DNA of 64,000 nt from Elgaria multicarinata webbii (GCF_023053635.1 NC_086175.1:121718740-121782739), one strand, 5' to 3'. Shown: positions 1 to 10,915, counted from the stretch's first letter. Numbers and translations are program-made. The notes: a model not told the origin generated them from the letters alone.

Positions 1-222
1 TAGTGTGGGAGAGCCCACCATCTCCCTAGACAATTGGTTCCATTGTCGTACTGCTCTAACAGTCAGGCAGTTTTTCCTGATGTCCAGCCAGAATCTGGCT
101 TCCTGTAACTTAAGCCCATTATTCCGTGTCCTGCACTCTGGGACGATCGAGAAGAGATCCTGGCACTCCTCTGTGTGACAACCTTTCAAGTATTTGAAGA
201 GTGCTATCATGTCATGAAAGAC
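1..222 (-). mobile_element. CR1 LINE 3' fragment
   Basis: The sequence matches, with scattered differences, the CR1 copy at about 6310-6530 of this window, including the 'gtgggagagcccac' and 'tcctgatgtccagc' blocks. It is the antisense of the end of the CR1 reverse transcriptase ORF. It is truncated by the window edge and lies inside the PIWIL4 transcription unit. Confidence 0.85.
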
Positions 223-284
223 TTCATCTTGCTCTAAAGACAAGAATATTTGAACAATATACATCGTTTAAGTCAAACACTTAC

Positions 285-339
285 ATTTTGGTGGACTCTT
301 CCCAGCTCTTGGGTGTCTGTTAGCAGCTTCTTCAACAGT
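285..339 (-). CDS. PIWIL4: Probable second coding exon of PIWIL4
   Basis: On the minus strand a 55-base open segment is framed by a good acceptor (ccttgttttgcag) and a consensus donor (gtaagt). The preceding coding exon ends in phase 0, so this one would read TVEEAANRHPRAGKSPPK and leave one base over. The Arg, Pro and Lys content fits the disordered N-terminal tail of PIWI proteins, but this tail is poorly conserved and I cannot align it to a known PIWIL4. Assignment rests on splice sites, phase and position only. It could be a chance exon-like segment; the real second exon might lie beyond the left edge. Confidence 0.4.
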
Positions 340-1267
340 CTGCAAAACAAGGGCATTGCCACTCCCCAAGCAGACCTATGAGGTCGAGGTGATAGAACAG
401 ACAGTAGCAGATGTAAACAACAACAATAATGCTCTTTAAACACCTCACGTTTTTCATGCACCAAGATAATTTCTTTGTAAGGAAAAGTATGCACACCAGG
501 AGCTATCCAGCAGGACCAAAACTGTATCAATAATATGTAATTCTCTTGTATCTTTTGGCTGGTAAGGACAAATATGTGAATTATATGGGGGTGGTTTTCT
601 TTCTGCACTGATAGCACAAAAGATTCAAAATAATTTTACTGAACAAAAAGTAGTCAGGTATTATGGGGTGTAGCTAGCAGTTTATAGGCCAGCCCATCAT
701 GTGATTAATTTATTATCAGTTTGATTTACATTGTAAACCTTATAACTAGTTCTACATTTTCATTGGTATATTGCTTGCTCATTTGGCAAGCTTAAAAGTG
801 GTTTATAATTAACATTTATATATCACCGTATCTCCTAAAAAGCTATCATAGCGATGTGCAACAATTTAAATCAATAAAACCTTAAAACTATCAAAGCAAG
901 AACATTATTTACAGTAAAAACATTAAAACTACACATTTTAAAGGCTAAATTGAAAAAATTCACACCCTTTCCCTGTTTAACAAAGACCAATGGATACAAG
1001 CAAATAAACAACACTGACTGATATATTGGTAGTAATAGCCAAAGGCCATTACTTCCACAGACTGTCCAAAACATTTGCATGGCTGAGGAAGAAAGTCTGA
1101 AAGGTGTACTCACCACCCCATGGTATGAAAAATATCACATATAAATAACTGACACAACTGCTGGCTGTGATGACCTGCCTCACCCTGCCTAAGGGTAGTG
1201 CCAGCCCTGATGCACTGGAGAGAAGTTAAAATTTTGTAAAAGGCAGTCACAAGCTTCACACACATAC

Positions 1268-1354
1268 CGGGTTGGTGGAACCAGGTTGTCCAAATGTTTC
1301 TTCTTCTCCAGAAAGGATTTGCCCTCTGGCCTTTATTCGTGCTCGACCCGTCAT
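1268..1354 (-). CDS. PIWIL4: PIWIL4 first coding exon (N-terminus)
   Basis: The ATG at 1354-1352 opens MTGRARIKARG, which matches the start of vertebrate PIWI proteins (human PIWIL4 begins MSGRARVKARG). The GRAR and ARG motifs are the arginines that PRMT5 methylates in PIWI proteins for Tudor-domain binding. The exon codes 29 residues and ends in phase 0 at a strong donor (gtatgtg). An acceptor (tttccttatttcag) sits just upstream at 1374, so the exon runs 1373-1268 with 19 bases of 5' UTR, and a non-coding first exon must lie further right, probably in the CpG island near 4.4-4.75 kb. PIWIL4 binds piRNAs and silences transposons in germ cells. The PAZ, MID and PIWI domains lie beyond the left edge. 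Next to FUT4, the family member is PIWIL4 rather than PIWIL1 or PIWIL2. Confidence 0.85.
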
Positions 1355-1373
1355 TCCGCCAGATTGTAACTCA
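1355..1373 (-). other. PIWIL4: PIWIL4 5' UTR part of the start-codon exon
   Basis: A polypyrimidine tract and CAG acceptor end at 1374-1375, leaving 19 untranslated bases before the ATG. This implies a spliced 5' UTR. Confidence 0.65.
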
Positions 1374-1728
1374 CTGAAATAAGGAAAACGATACAGTGAA
1401 ATCCCAGTGCATGAAATAAACGCTACCCTGTTAACCCAAGTTTGAGTAGCATTAGTTCTGCTAGGAGGGATGGACAAGAGAGAAGGACTTCTGGGTACCT
1501 CAATAAACTGCCCACCTCCATACACCACTGTCATCCATGATGTCCATTCCCCAACCATCAGAGGTATGGTGAGTGTTTATGCGAGACAGGGCTTTTTTTA
1601 TGGTGATGCTGAGGTTTTGGAAGTCCCTGCTCCCAGAAGCCTGTCTTGCTTGGCTCCCGCAAAGCACTTCAATGGCAGGTTTAAAAAAAGTATCAATCCA
1701 GATATGATAAGTCAAAACAAAATATTCT

Positions 1729-2650
1729 ACAAGAGATGTGAAGGCCTGGAAAAAAACCAGAAAAATTCAGGAAAAAAACAGAGTTTTTCCAATTTTTCCC
1801 GAAGCCTTTTTTGATTTTTTTCCAAAAAAATGAAAAAAATGAAGAAAAAACAGATTATGGGATGTTTCATTTTAGCATGATGAATAAAATGTTTAAGACA
1901 AGGTGTTCAGATATTTACTTCACCAAATGATTTCTAAAAACTGTACAGTATCAGATTATTACAATGTCTGTGCACCAAGGACAAGCAAATCCTAGGTTGC
2001 AAACTGAAACTACAACTCTCAAATGCAAGAGGAAGATGCATTTCTGCCTCTGGGGGCACTTCCATGGAAGCAGAGACTGAAACTAATACTGATAGCTATA
2101 GGTCAGAAAATGAGTCTGATGGTGCCCCCCCCCCCATTTTTCTCAGCTCTTTTTATGGGAATGGGGGCTTTATGTCTTGACACTGGCGGACTAGTGGAGA
2201 CATAAATAATTTTCTTTGTTACTAATGTTGGTGGTTTCTTCAGTTGTTGTTTTTTAAAATTGTTTTTTGCCTGCTCCTCATAAACTGGCAGAACCAAAGA
2301 GGTTCCTTACAGTTCAGCTGTTCCTAACAGTTCAGGAGCTTGTTGCTCCATTTGTTACCAAATATATATATATATATATATATAGTAAATTAAATTTGTA
2401 ATAATTGTTTGAATGCACTAGTTTTAATATACCAAATGTAATAATTTTATGCCAAACCAACTTGGACGTAATTACATTTTATGTTCCTAAAGTAACAAAG
2501 TGACTTTAAATCTGTAAAAAGTGCTTACATTGCATTATTTCAATTTTCCCGAAAATTTCCGGTCCCCCCCCCCCCAAAAAAAAAAAAAACCGGGGAAAAA
2601 CCAGGTTTTTCCATGGCTTCAACATTTCCAGAAATTTTACATCTCTAGCA
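1729..2650. repeat. Unclassified repeat with A/T-rich inverted ends
   Basis: The two ends are loosely inverted: one has 'agagatgtgaaggcctgg' followed by ccagaaaaa tracts, and the other ends in 'ccatggcttcaac' and 'acatctcta'. Between them are poly-A, poly-C, an (AT)12 run at 2361-2384 and no coding signal. It may be a degraded non-autonomous DNA transposon. No clear target duplication was found. Confidence 0.35.
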
Positions 2651-2774
2651 ACAACAACAAAAAGACGACAAAGGGTTATGCAGTGTTCAGGAATTTACTG
2701 TTTCAGAACATAACAAATATAAAAGCCCTTTTTATAACAGTGTGCCTGTCGGGATTCAATGTGATTCCTTACAT

Positions 2775-3175
2775 TTAATTAACTAATTAAATTTATATAC
2801 CACACAACCAGCAGATGCCCTTGGGGAGGTTTACAATCATAAAAAAACTAAACAGCACAGTAACAGCCAATAGAACAAACAGAATACAAATATCAAACCA
2901 AGAGCCAGCAGTAAAGTTAACCATCAGAGCCATAGATTAAAAGTTATACACCACAATCTTGTTTATGTCTATTCTGAAGTAAGCCCCATGGAGTTCAATG
3001 ACACTTGTTCCCAAATATATGCGTATAAGATTGCAGCCTAAACACCTGCTGGAAGTCTTAACCTGGCATCTAAATGCTTACAGTCAAGGTGCCAAGCGGA
3101 TCTCCCTGGGAAGGGCATTCCACGGATGGGGGCCGCTACAGAGAAGGCTCTTTCCTTTGTAGCCATGTCACACCA
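2775..3175 (-). repeat. LINE 3' tail fragments
   Basis: The run 'aaatttatataccac...' reads on the minus strand as the common tail of the L2-type LINEs and SINEs here (a ...ggtatataaat... end before an A/T-rich tail). The segment from 3090, with a block close to 'ggcattccac', resembles the same LINE group seen elsewhere in the window. Fragmentary and old. Confidence 0.45.
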
Positions 3176-3400
3176 TTGACAAATTCATGGACAAAAAGGC
3201 TATCAATAGCTACTATTCCTAATGGCTATATGCTACCTCCTGTACCAGAGGCAGTATGCTTATGTATACCAGTTGCTGGGGGACATGGACGAGAGGGTGC
3301 TATTGCACTTATGTCCTATCTGCAGGCTTCCTACAGACCTACTTGTAGGCTGAGCACTGTATGAACAGAATGCAGAGTCACCAGGTCTCTCCATATGTTT
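3176..3400 (+). mobile_element. CR1/L3-like LINE 3' end fragment
   Basis: It shares the 'aaaggctatcaatagctac' and 'accagttgctgggg' blocks with copies at 26590, 46830, 54610 and 62780. These are degraded 3' ends of one CR1-like family. Confidence 0.6.
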
Positions 3401-3889
3401 CTGAGTTAACTTGGGATATTTTAGCAATAGACTATAGCAAGGTCAGAACAACTTTTATTTCACGGGGCCTTTGGGATGAACTGATCAACTGTTGGCGGAG
3501 TCTTAAATGCCACTGTTTTTCCACCAGCAAAGCTGTTTTGATACAGACAAGCCTTTGGCATATACTCTAGTCTGTTCCTGAAGGAGGCGTTGTTACTTCT
3601 TTGATTGTTCTGATTTTTACTTAATTGTTTAATGTTACCTTTCGATTAAAACCTTGTTTTTCATCTGAATTTTGTCATTAGCTACCTCGAGTGCCATTTT
3701 TGGGTGGAAAGGCCATAGATAGATAAAATAAATAAATGCTGGGGTTTTGTTTCTCCTTCCACTGGCTGGGGTTTTCTTCCCACCTTTGTTTTTGGTCTGT
3801 TGTTGCTGGGTGTTTTTATGGCTTTTAAACTATGTTGTGAGCTGCTCCGTGGAACTTTGCTGGTCAAAAACATGAACTGTGAACCACCC

Positions 3890-4080
3890 AGATTGCTTTA
3901 GGTATTGGGCGGTATAAAAATGCAATAAATAAATAAACAAATGAAAGCTCACTGGGTAACTTTGGGCCAGTCACTGACCCTATCACTAACCTACCTCACA
4001 GGGCTGTTGTAAAACAGAAAGGAGAACCATGTAAGCCACCTTAGGTCAGGATAGAAATGTAATTAATAAATAAATAAAAG
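3890..4080 (+). repeat. LINE tail followed by partial SINE
   Basis: A 'gaaccacccagattgctt...gggcggtataaaaatgcaataaataaata' tail is followed by a partial tRNA-type SINE body (tcactgggtaactttgggccagtcac...ctcacagggctgttg) and a second (aaat)n tail. Confidence 0.6.
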
Positions 4081-4433
4081 ATAATTGTGGAATTCAACAG
4101 GAAGATGGGAGAAAGCACTTCTCTCCCATTTCCTGAGAGAGACTGAGGTAAGTTCCAAATGAACTAGTTGTTTGCTTTTATTTGTATTATTGTGCTAATT
4201 CTTTATATTCGTTTGGGGATTTTTTTGTTATATTAATTATGGATTTCTGTGTCTGCACATGTGTGCAAATCCACTTTTCTGGGTGTGAAGTCATTCATAC
4301 ATTTAATAAATCATCGTGAGGGAGGAAAACCAAAGGTCTGTGAGCCTTTTGGGGAGGTAAAGGTAACAGAGCTTGAGTGTAACTCCTATTTATTTGAATT
4401 AAGAGCCTCAAGGGCCCTTCCTCACCCTCAGAG

Positions 4434-4750
4434 GTGGTGGAGCCGTTTTATAAGCGAAGTTCTCGTTCGCCACAATCTTTCCGACCCCTAGATTGGGATT
4501 TCTCGCCCCCCTCAGCTCGACAGTTGGGACTTTTGCACACCGCCCTCTTCTCCTCTTACCCCTGGCCTCTGCTCGCGCGCGCTGTAAGTCCACGCCACTC
4601 CCCGAACCCCACCCAAAGAGGCCCCGCCCTTCCACTTTCTCTCCCTGCAATTGGATGGCTTTCCGAGACGCGCGGGCGATATTGGTCCGCCGCGCCTGTC
4701 CGTCGTCGTTTACCCTTCCTACCGCCGACAGGGGGAGCAAAACCCGCACC
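4434..4750 (-). promoter_or_regulatory. PIWIL4: CpG island, likely PIWIL4 promoter and first exon
   Basis: This is a short GC- and CpG-rich block in otherwise AT-rich DNA. It lies 3.1 kb upstream of the PIWIL4 start-codon exon, which needs an upstream non-coding exon. It carries two ATTGG (inverted CCAAT) boxes at about 4652 and 4680, an A-MYB-like site (gacagttg, 4519-4526) and a TATAAAA-like stretch on the minus strand near 4447-4453. Possible minus-strand donors (ggtgagg) lie near 4425. The ORFs here are CpG-island artefacts with no recognisable protein. The exact start site cannot be fixed from sequence. Confidence 0.6.
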
Positions 4751-4775
4751 CTCTTGGCTGGAAATATTCAATAGA

Positions 4776-4945
4776 GGCTGGTGACTCCGATTTCGGAGGG
4801 GCTGTGAATCCATTCTGGGTTTCAGCCAGAATTCTAATGGAGCTATCCAAAGTGCTGGGTGCAGAACTTTGGACAGTTCCCTTTAGAGTTCTGACTGAAA
4901 CCCAGAATGGATGCACAGCCCCACCGAAATCGGAGCCACCAGGAT
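4776..4945. mobile_element. Palindromic foldback MITE
   Basis: Two arms of about 70 bases are inverted copies of each other (ctccgatttcgg...ggctgtg...ccattctgggtttcag on the left and its complement on the right), separated by a short centre. It abuts the PIWIL4 promoter CpG island. Non-coding. Confidence 0.8.
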
Positions 4946-5033
4946 TCTCCTAGAAACATAACAGTGTAAAACAGGAGTATCTTGTTATCTTGTCTCTAGA
5001 AGTGCTGTGGAGTGGCATTTTTCTGATTTCTTT

Positions 5034-5034
5034 T

Positions 5035-5069
<35 letters not shown>
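5034..5069. repeat. (TC)n microsatellite
   Basis: A pure dinucleotide run of about 16 TC units. Confidence 0.95.
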
Positions 5070-5070
<1 letters not shown>

Positions 5071-5942
5071 ATCCCCACATACGCCCCCTTATAAACTCTA
5101 TAGGGAGGTGATGAAACCTACAAGTACAGACATGTCGACACTTGGCAACAGACTTTGTTTTTGGTGTGTGCATGCGTGTGTTTTTAATCAAGCTACGTAA
5201 TCGATTAATTCCCCAGGTTTGTCAGAGTAAGGTGAGAAGCTCCATTTGTGAGATTTGCATATCACAACAATACTTATGGGTGATTTCATACACAAAAAAA
5301 TGCTTTGTGCTTCAATCTGACTATAAAAGCAAGCGTAAAACCTAATAGGAAGTAGTAGAACGTACATTTCCCTTTAACACTCTAGTCTATATTAACGTTT
5401 ACACATGGCACAAATAGTGAGGCACGGGCTCAAAATCACTTTTTAGTGATACTTGGCACATTCAAACGAGATTTAACACTTTTGCCATGTATGTAGATAC
5501 AGCAAGTAAATTGCTCCCTTGTCTACATATGTTCTTTCAGTCCTGCTATCCTAGTAGACCACAAAATGCCCCAGACTTCTTGGCACTCCATATCCAGCTT
5601 TTGAATACCAGTTTTTGTTTTCGGTTCTATTTTATTGGATTTGTAGCCCATTTTATGACTTTGACGCACAATTTGCACACGTGTTTTATCACTGCCACAT
5701 ATGATAAATTTGCAGGCATGGATCTGATCACAATTAGAAGATGGACTTGTTCTACAGTGCTCCAGAGGACAAGAAACAGAAACAATGGGTAGAAATTACA
5801 GGGAAGCAGATTTGGGGTAAACATTGGGAAAAGCTTTCTAAGAGCTGTTTGACAGTGGAACAGCCTGCTTCAGGAGGTGGGGGGCTCTCTTTCACTGGAG
5901 TTATTCGACTATTGGGCGGTAGAAATGCAATCAATCAATCAA
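5070..5942. other. Unassigned AT-rich intergenic DNA
   Basis: No gene, splice-framed exon or dated repeat is recognised up to about 5880. The end (attgggcggtagaaatgcaatcaatcaatc) is a LINE or SINE tail. Confidence 0.5.
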
Positions 5943-6180
5943 TAAGAAAAAGAGGATAGGGCTCCTGTATCTTTAACAATTGTATCAAAAACGAAATTTC
6001 AGCAGGTGTCATTTGTATGAAAGCAGCACCTAGTGAAATTCCCTCTTCATCACAGCAGTTGAAGCTGCAGGAGCCCTGCCCTCTTTTGAATCGAGGGCAG
6101 GGCTCCTGCAGCTTTAACTGCTGTGATGAATTTCACCAGGTGCTATATGCATACAAATGACAACTGCTGAAATTCCCTTT
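5943..6180. mobile_element. hAT-like MITE copy (TAGGGTGACC family), ends lost
   Basis: It contains the family blocks 'gggctcctgtatctttaac', 'atttcagcaggtgtcatttg' and their inverted counterparts. It is cut on the right by the CR1 tail at 6181. Confidence 0.8.
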
Positions 6181-8488
6181 TCATAGAATCATAGAATAGC
6201 AGAGTTGGAAGGGGCCTACAAGGCCATCGAGTCCAACCCCAAGCTCAATGCAGGAATCCACCCTAAAGCATCCCTGACAGATGGTTGTCCAGCTGCCTCT
6301 TGAAGGCCTCTAGTGTGGGAGAGCCCACAACCTCCCTAGGTAACTGATTCCATTGTCGTACTGCTCTAACAGTCAGGAAGGTTTTCCTGATGTCCAGCTG
6401 GAATCTGGCTTCCTTTAACTTGAGCCCGTTATTCCGTGTCCTGCACTCTGGGAGGATCGAGAAGAGATCCTGGCCCTCCTCTGTGTGACAACCTTTTAAG
6501 TATTTGAAGAGTGCTACCATGTCTCCCCTCAATCTTCTCTTCTCCAGGCTAAATATGCCCAGTTCTTTCAGTCTCTCTTCATAGGGCTTTGTTTCCAGAC
6601 CCCTGATCATCCTGGTTGCCCTCCTCTGAACACGCTTCAGCTTGTCTGTGTCCTTCTTGAATTGTGGAGCCCAGAACTGGACGCAATACTCCAGATGAGG
6701 CCTAACCAGGGCTGAATAGAGAGGAACCAGGACCTCATGTGATTTGGAAGCTATACTTCTATTAATGCAGCCCAAAATAGCATTTGCCTTTCTTGCAGCC
6801 ATATTGCACTGTTGGCTCATATTCATCTTGCGTTCTACAACAATTCCAAGATCCTTCTCATTTGTAGTATTGCTGAGCCAAGTATCCCCCATCTTGTAAC
6901 TGTGCCTTTGGTTTCTATTTCCTAAATGTAGAACTTGGCATTTATCCCTATTAAATTTCATTCTGTTGTTTTCAGCCCAGCACTCCAGCCTATCAAGATC
7001 ACTTTGAAGTTTGTTTCTGTCTTCCAGGGTATTAGCTATCCCCCCAATTTTGTGTCATCTGCAAATTTGATATGCGTTCCTTGCACCTCCTCGTCCAAAT
7101 CATTAATAAAAATGTTGAAGAGCAGTGGGCCCAGGACTGAGCCCTGCGGTACCCCACTCGTTGCCTCTCCCCAGTTTGAGAAGGTTCCATTGATAAGTTC
7201 TCTTTGAGTCCGATTCTGTAGCCAACTGTGAATCCACCTAATAGTTGTTCCATCCAGCCCACTTTTAGCTAGTTTGTTAATCAGAATATCATGGAGCACT
7301 TTGTCAAAAGCTTTGCTGAAGTCAAGATATATGACATCCACAGCATTCCCACAGTCCACAAGGGAGGTTACCCAATCAAAAAATGAGATCAAATTAGTCT
7401 GACAGGACTTGTTCCTGACAAATCCATGTTGGCTTCTAGTGATCACTGCATTGATTTCAAAGTGTTTACAGATTGACTTCTTTATAATCTGCTCCAGAAT
7501 TTTCCCAGGGATGGATGTCAGAATGACTGGTCTGTAGTTCCCAGGTTCCTCCTTTTTGCCCTTTTTGAAGATAGGGACAACGTTAGCCCTCCTCCAGTCG
7601 TCTGGCACCTCACCCGTCTTCCATGATTTTGCAAAGATAATAGACAAAGGTTCTGAGAGTTCTTCCGCTAGCTCCTTCATTACTCTAGGATGCAGTTCAT
7701 CGGGCCCTGGAGATTTGAACTCCTTCAAGGAAATTAGGTGTTCTTGACCATTTGTTTATCAATCTCAAATTGCAATCCTGCCCCCTCAACTTCTGCTTCA
7801 CTTCCTCCAGGGGGGTCATAGACCCGCTTTTTGGGAGAAGACTGAGGCAAAGTAAGAATTGAGGACTTCAGCCTTTTCTTTGTCACCTGTTATCAATTTG
7901 CCATCCTCATTAAGCAGTTGAACCACCATTTCTTTCCTCTGTCTTTTACTACTCACGTATCTGAAGAAAGCCTTTTTATTTCTTTTAGCATCCCTCACTA
8001 ACCTCAGCTCATTCTCAGCTTTAGCCTTCCTGACGCCATTTTGGCACTTCTGCGCCACCTGTCTGTACTCTTCTTTTGTAGCCTGGCCTTCCTTCCACTT
8101 CCTATATGTATCCCTTTTTGTTTTCAGGTCATCTCTAAGCTTTTTGTGGAGCCACATTGGTTTCCTCTGTTGTCTTCTATCTTTTCTCCTTGTTGGAATT
8201 GTTTGTAACTGTGCCTTTAAAATGTCTTTTTTAAAATACTCCCACCCATCCTGCACTCCTTTTCTCATTAGGCTCACTTGCCACAGGACCTAACTTATTA
8301 TAGTTCTGAGTTTATTAAAATCAGCTTTCCTAAAATCCAGAGTACGTGTATGGCTACACTCAACTTTTGTCTCCTTCATAATCAAGTATTCAAGTATGAT
8401 GTGGTCACTTTCCCCCAGAGTTCCCGTAACTGCCACTTTATCCACTAAGTCATCCCTGTTGGTCAATATCAAGTCAAGGATTGCAGTT
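6181..8488 (-). mobile_element. CR1 LINE, 5'-truncated, with endonuclease end and reverse transcriptase
   Basis: Transcribed right to left. The 3' end shows the CR1 octamer-type tail (atagaatcatagaatag) at 6181. The reading frames give the end of the endonuclease (LDLILTNRDDLV ... GESDHI, 8290-8480), a linker (7816-8277), and the reverse transcriptase with [19 protein letters not shown] and FADDTKLGG (7036-7728), then the thumb and C-terminal part (6263-6961). The parts lie in different frames, so the copy is dead. ORF1 and the first part of the endonuclease are missing. The frame is well preserved, which suggests a fairly young insertion. It ends against a MITE half at 8489. Confidence 0.93.
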
Positions 8489-8545
8489 TCTATACAACTG
8501 TTAAAGATACAGGAGCCCTGTCCTCCTTTCCATATGGTCACCCTC
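8489..8545 (-). mobile_element. hAT-like MITE half (TAGGGTGACC family)
   Basis: It reads 'tatacaactgttaaagatac ... ccatatggtcaccct', the right arm of the family. It abuts the broken 5' end of the CR1. Confidence 0.75.
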
Positions 8546-8695
8546 TAGCTATACAGTAGACCAGTCTCTGCAAGCTGAGACTCTCTCACTCCTTACTTGG
8601 AAGCACCCAATGGCTGGCTCTTCTCCACATCTTTACTCATGCCTCAGCACTGTGTCTGTGCAAGGTTTGAGAAAAGGGAGGGTCATGGTAGAAAC

Positions 8696-8812
8696 CAGCC
8701 TTCCCCAACCTGGTGTCCTCCAGAGGTGTTGGGCTACAACATCTGAGGCTTATGCATCAGGGATTATGGGAGCTGTCATCTGTAAATCACAGATTCCCCA
8801 CCTCTGCTCTGC
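8696..8812. mobile_element. Palindromic MITE (cttccccaacctggtg family)
   Basis: It begins 'cttccccaacctggtgtcc', followed by 'tacaacatctgaggc ... attatgggagctg'. This is one of about fifteen related copies in the window, usually inverted-repeat pairs ending in 'ggagggcaccaggttgg'. Confidence 0.65.
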
Positions 8813-9049
8813 AATAAGACTTCCTTCTGGAAGTGGTAGGTTTGTGGCTTACCTATATAAAATAAAATGGAAAATAATATATAAATAGCAGCACTGTACA
8901 GTTTTCACTGTAGATGGAGGCATCATCTATCTGAATGGATTTTAAAGATAAAGAACAGTGAGAAGGGAGAGCAGAGTTCCTGACGTTGCCCATCAAGACG
9001 AAATAGGATTTAGGCAACAGGCTGAACAGGCACACAGGTAGTCACCTGC

Positions 9050-9560
9050 CTATACACTTCCGGTTGGAATTTAAGGTGTTGGTAATGACGTTTAAAGCCC
9101 TAAACAGCTTGGAACCTCGATACTTGAGGGAGCGCCTCTCCTTATATATGCCTGCCTGAGACTTGAGATCTGTTGGAGGAGCCCTTCTCCACATCCTACC
9201 AGCACAACACATACGCTCTGATGGGACAAGGGAGAGGGCTTTCTCTGTTGTGGCACCCTGACAGTGGAATGCCCTCCCCTTGGAAGCCTGACTGGCACCA
9301 ACACTGATTTCATTTCGACGCCAAGTAAAAACATGGCTTTTTAACAAAGCCTTTAATGGTTGAATTCACTAAGATGGCATTGTTTTAACTGTTTTAATTG
9401 TTTTTACTGCTTTAAAATTATATATTGTTTTAACTTGGTTCATGGTTTAATTTGTTTTTAGCTGTGTATATTTATTGTTTTATACTGTATGCTTTTATCT
9501 GTACGCCGCCCTGAGATCTTAATGATATAGGGCGGGATACAAATGTTTTAAATAATATAA
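9050..9560 (+). mobile_element. L2-type LINE 3' end
   Basis: It carries the end of a reverse transcriptase ORF (about 9090-9360, ending near 'acatggctttttaacaaagc') followed by a 3' UTR and the tail 'ccgccctgagatcttaatga ... gggcgggatacaaatg'. The same end is seen at 14150-14445 and in part at 20745-21075. Confidence 0.75.
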
Positions 9561-9599
9561 TCATCATCATCATCATCATCCTCACCATGCGGCAAAATT

Positions 9600-9730
9600 T
9601 AGTTATTTATTACATTTCTGTACCTCCAGTTGCCGAAGCCCGCTGGGTGGTTTACAGCACTTAAAACCATAAAATACAACATAATGAAACGTAATATAAA
9701 AGCCTTTAAAAGTTTAAAACAATGGAATAA
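9600..9730 (-). repeat. LINE or SINE tail fragment
   Basis: On the minus strand it reads as the '...gggcttcggcaactggaggtacagaaatg...' tail found at several LINE ends in the window. Confidence 0.45.
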
Positions 9731-9930
9731 TGCCAGAGTAAAAATCAGCAGTAGTATAAAGATCTAAAACACCATATTGCTATTTAAATTATAGCCATTA
9801 TTTCTCAGTTTGCCTCTACACATATAAATACATATACATGTACATTTATGAACACATAGATAATTCACATATGCAGATCAGGATCCACTTTTTTGGTGAA
9901 GCATTTCTGCTTTTTTGGCAGTGCATAAGT

Positions 9931-9931
9931 G

Positions 9932-9959
<28 letters not shown>
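9931..9959. repeat. (CA)n microsatellite
   Basis: A pure CA run of about 14 units. Confidence 0.95.
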
Positions 9960-9962
<3 letters not shown>

Positions 9963-10252
9963 TTTCACTTTCAGCTAAAACAAACAGCATTCGCTCTTTT
10001 GCTGCATTTATATTTCTCTGCTGCAGCTGTTCTATTATTGTGCATTTACCAGACCATTCTCTGCCGTTCCGGCAACAGACTGCAAATGCATTCCACAAAT
10101 CGTGTACCTGTGATCAAGAGGATCTTATAGTCAAGGATGAATTGAAATGCAATCAGGCCTGATTCTGGAATGCTGGCAGCAAAGAGCTTCCCTTTCAAAA
10201 CAACACACAGAACAGAGTATATTCTTCTGAAGGAAAAGATAAAATAGCAATT

Positions 10253-10256
<4 letters not shown>

Positions 10257-10305
<49 letters not shown>

Positions 10306-10655
10306 TTATATAGCACTTAATTACAAAGCGCCGTACATAAAATAAAATAGGTCAGCAGTTTAGAAAAATACAATAAATACATTAATCCTAATAGGAAACC
10401 TTAACTGAATTAAAAGAATGTAACAATAAAAGCTTAAGATCAAAGACCCGTACAAAACATATAGTGGCCACCACAAGGGACACCAGCATGCTCTACTTCA
10501 GGAACAACCAGCCAACCCTCTCTATTCAAAAAGAAAGGGTTTCAAACTTTTCTTGAACACCTCCAAACTCTTGGTTAACCGCAGCGGCAGGGGAAGTGAA
10601 TTCCACAGCTGTGGGACAAGGTCCATAAGGTAGAGTGGGTCTTTATGAATTTAAA
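10257..10655 (-). mobile_element. L2-type LINE 3' end with (TAA)n tail
   Basis: A pure (taa)n run of about 16 units is followed by 'atttatatagcacttaattacaaagcgccgtacat' and an antisense C-terminal ORF remnant (gaattccacagctgtggga). This is the usual arrangement of an L2 3' end in minus orientation. Confidence 0.65.
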
Positions 10656-10729
10656 CATGCAAATTGCATGCAAACCTTTGTCCTCTTTTGTGCTGATGCA
10701 CTTTCTCTTTTTTTGGTAATTCATATGTG

Positions 10730-10915
10730 GCTACCCTACTTCATATGTGGCTACCCTACTTTGCAAATAAGTTTTTTTGTTTAAGTTCCTAATCCATAAC
10801 ATATTTTACTAGACTCCCTGTTAGGTGGCCATGTGTTTGGTGGCCATCTGTTAGGTCCCTGTTAGGTGGCCATCTGTTAGGTGGCCTAACAGACACCCTG
10901 TTAGGTGGCTTTACA
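10730..10915. repeat. Local tandem duplications
   Basis: 'ttcatatgtggctaccctac' occurs twice in tandem at 10730-10760. A 'gttaggtggcc' unit recurs irregularly at 10820-10910. It looks like locally expanded sequence rather than a mobile element. Confidence 0.7.

Noticed and set aside
4408-4953. Open frames of 80-116 codons at the PIWIL4 island
   Set aside because: Overlapping frames on both strands with no domain; part of them covers the foldback MITE.
7036-7728. Reverse transcriptase frames as possible host genes
   Set aside because: CR1 motifs, CR1 3' tail and broken frames show a LINE.
9929-10098. Open frames across (CA)n, (GT)n, (AC)n and (TAA)n runs
   Set aside because: Simple repeats give open frames without coding meaning.
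10820-10915. Short irregular 'gttaggtggcc' repeats as a possible CRISPR-like array
   Set aside because: The units are too short and irregular with no spacers, in a vertebrate genome.
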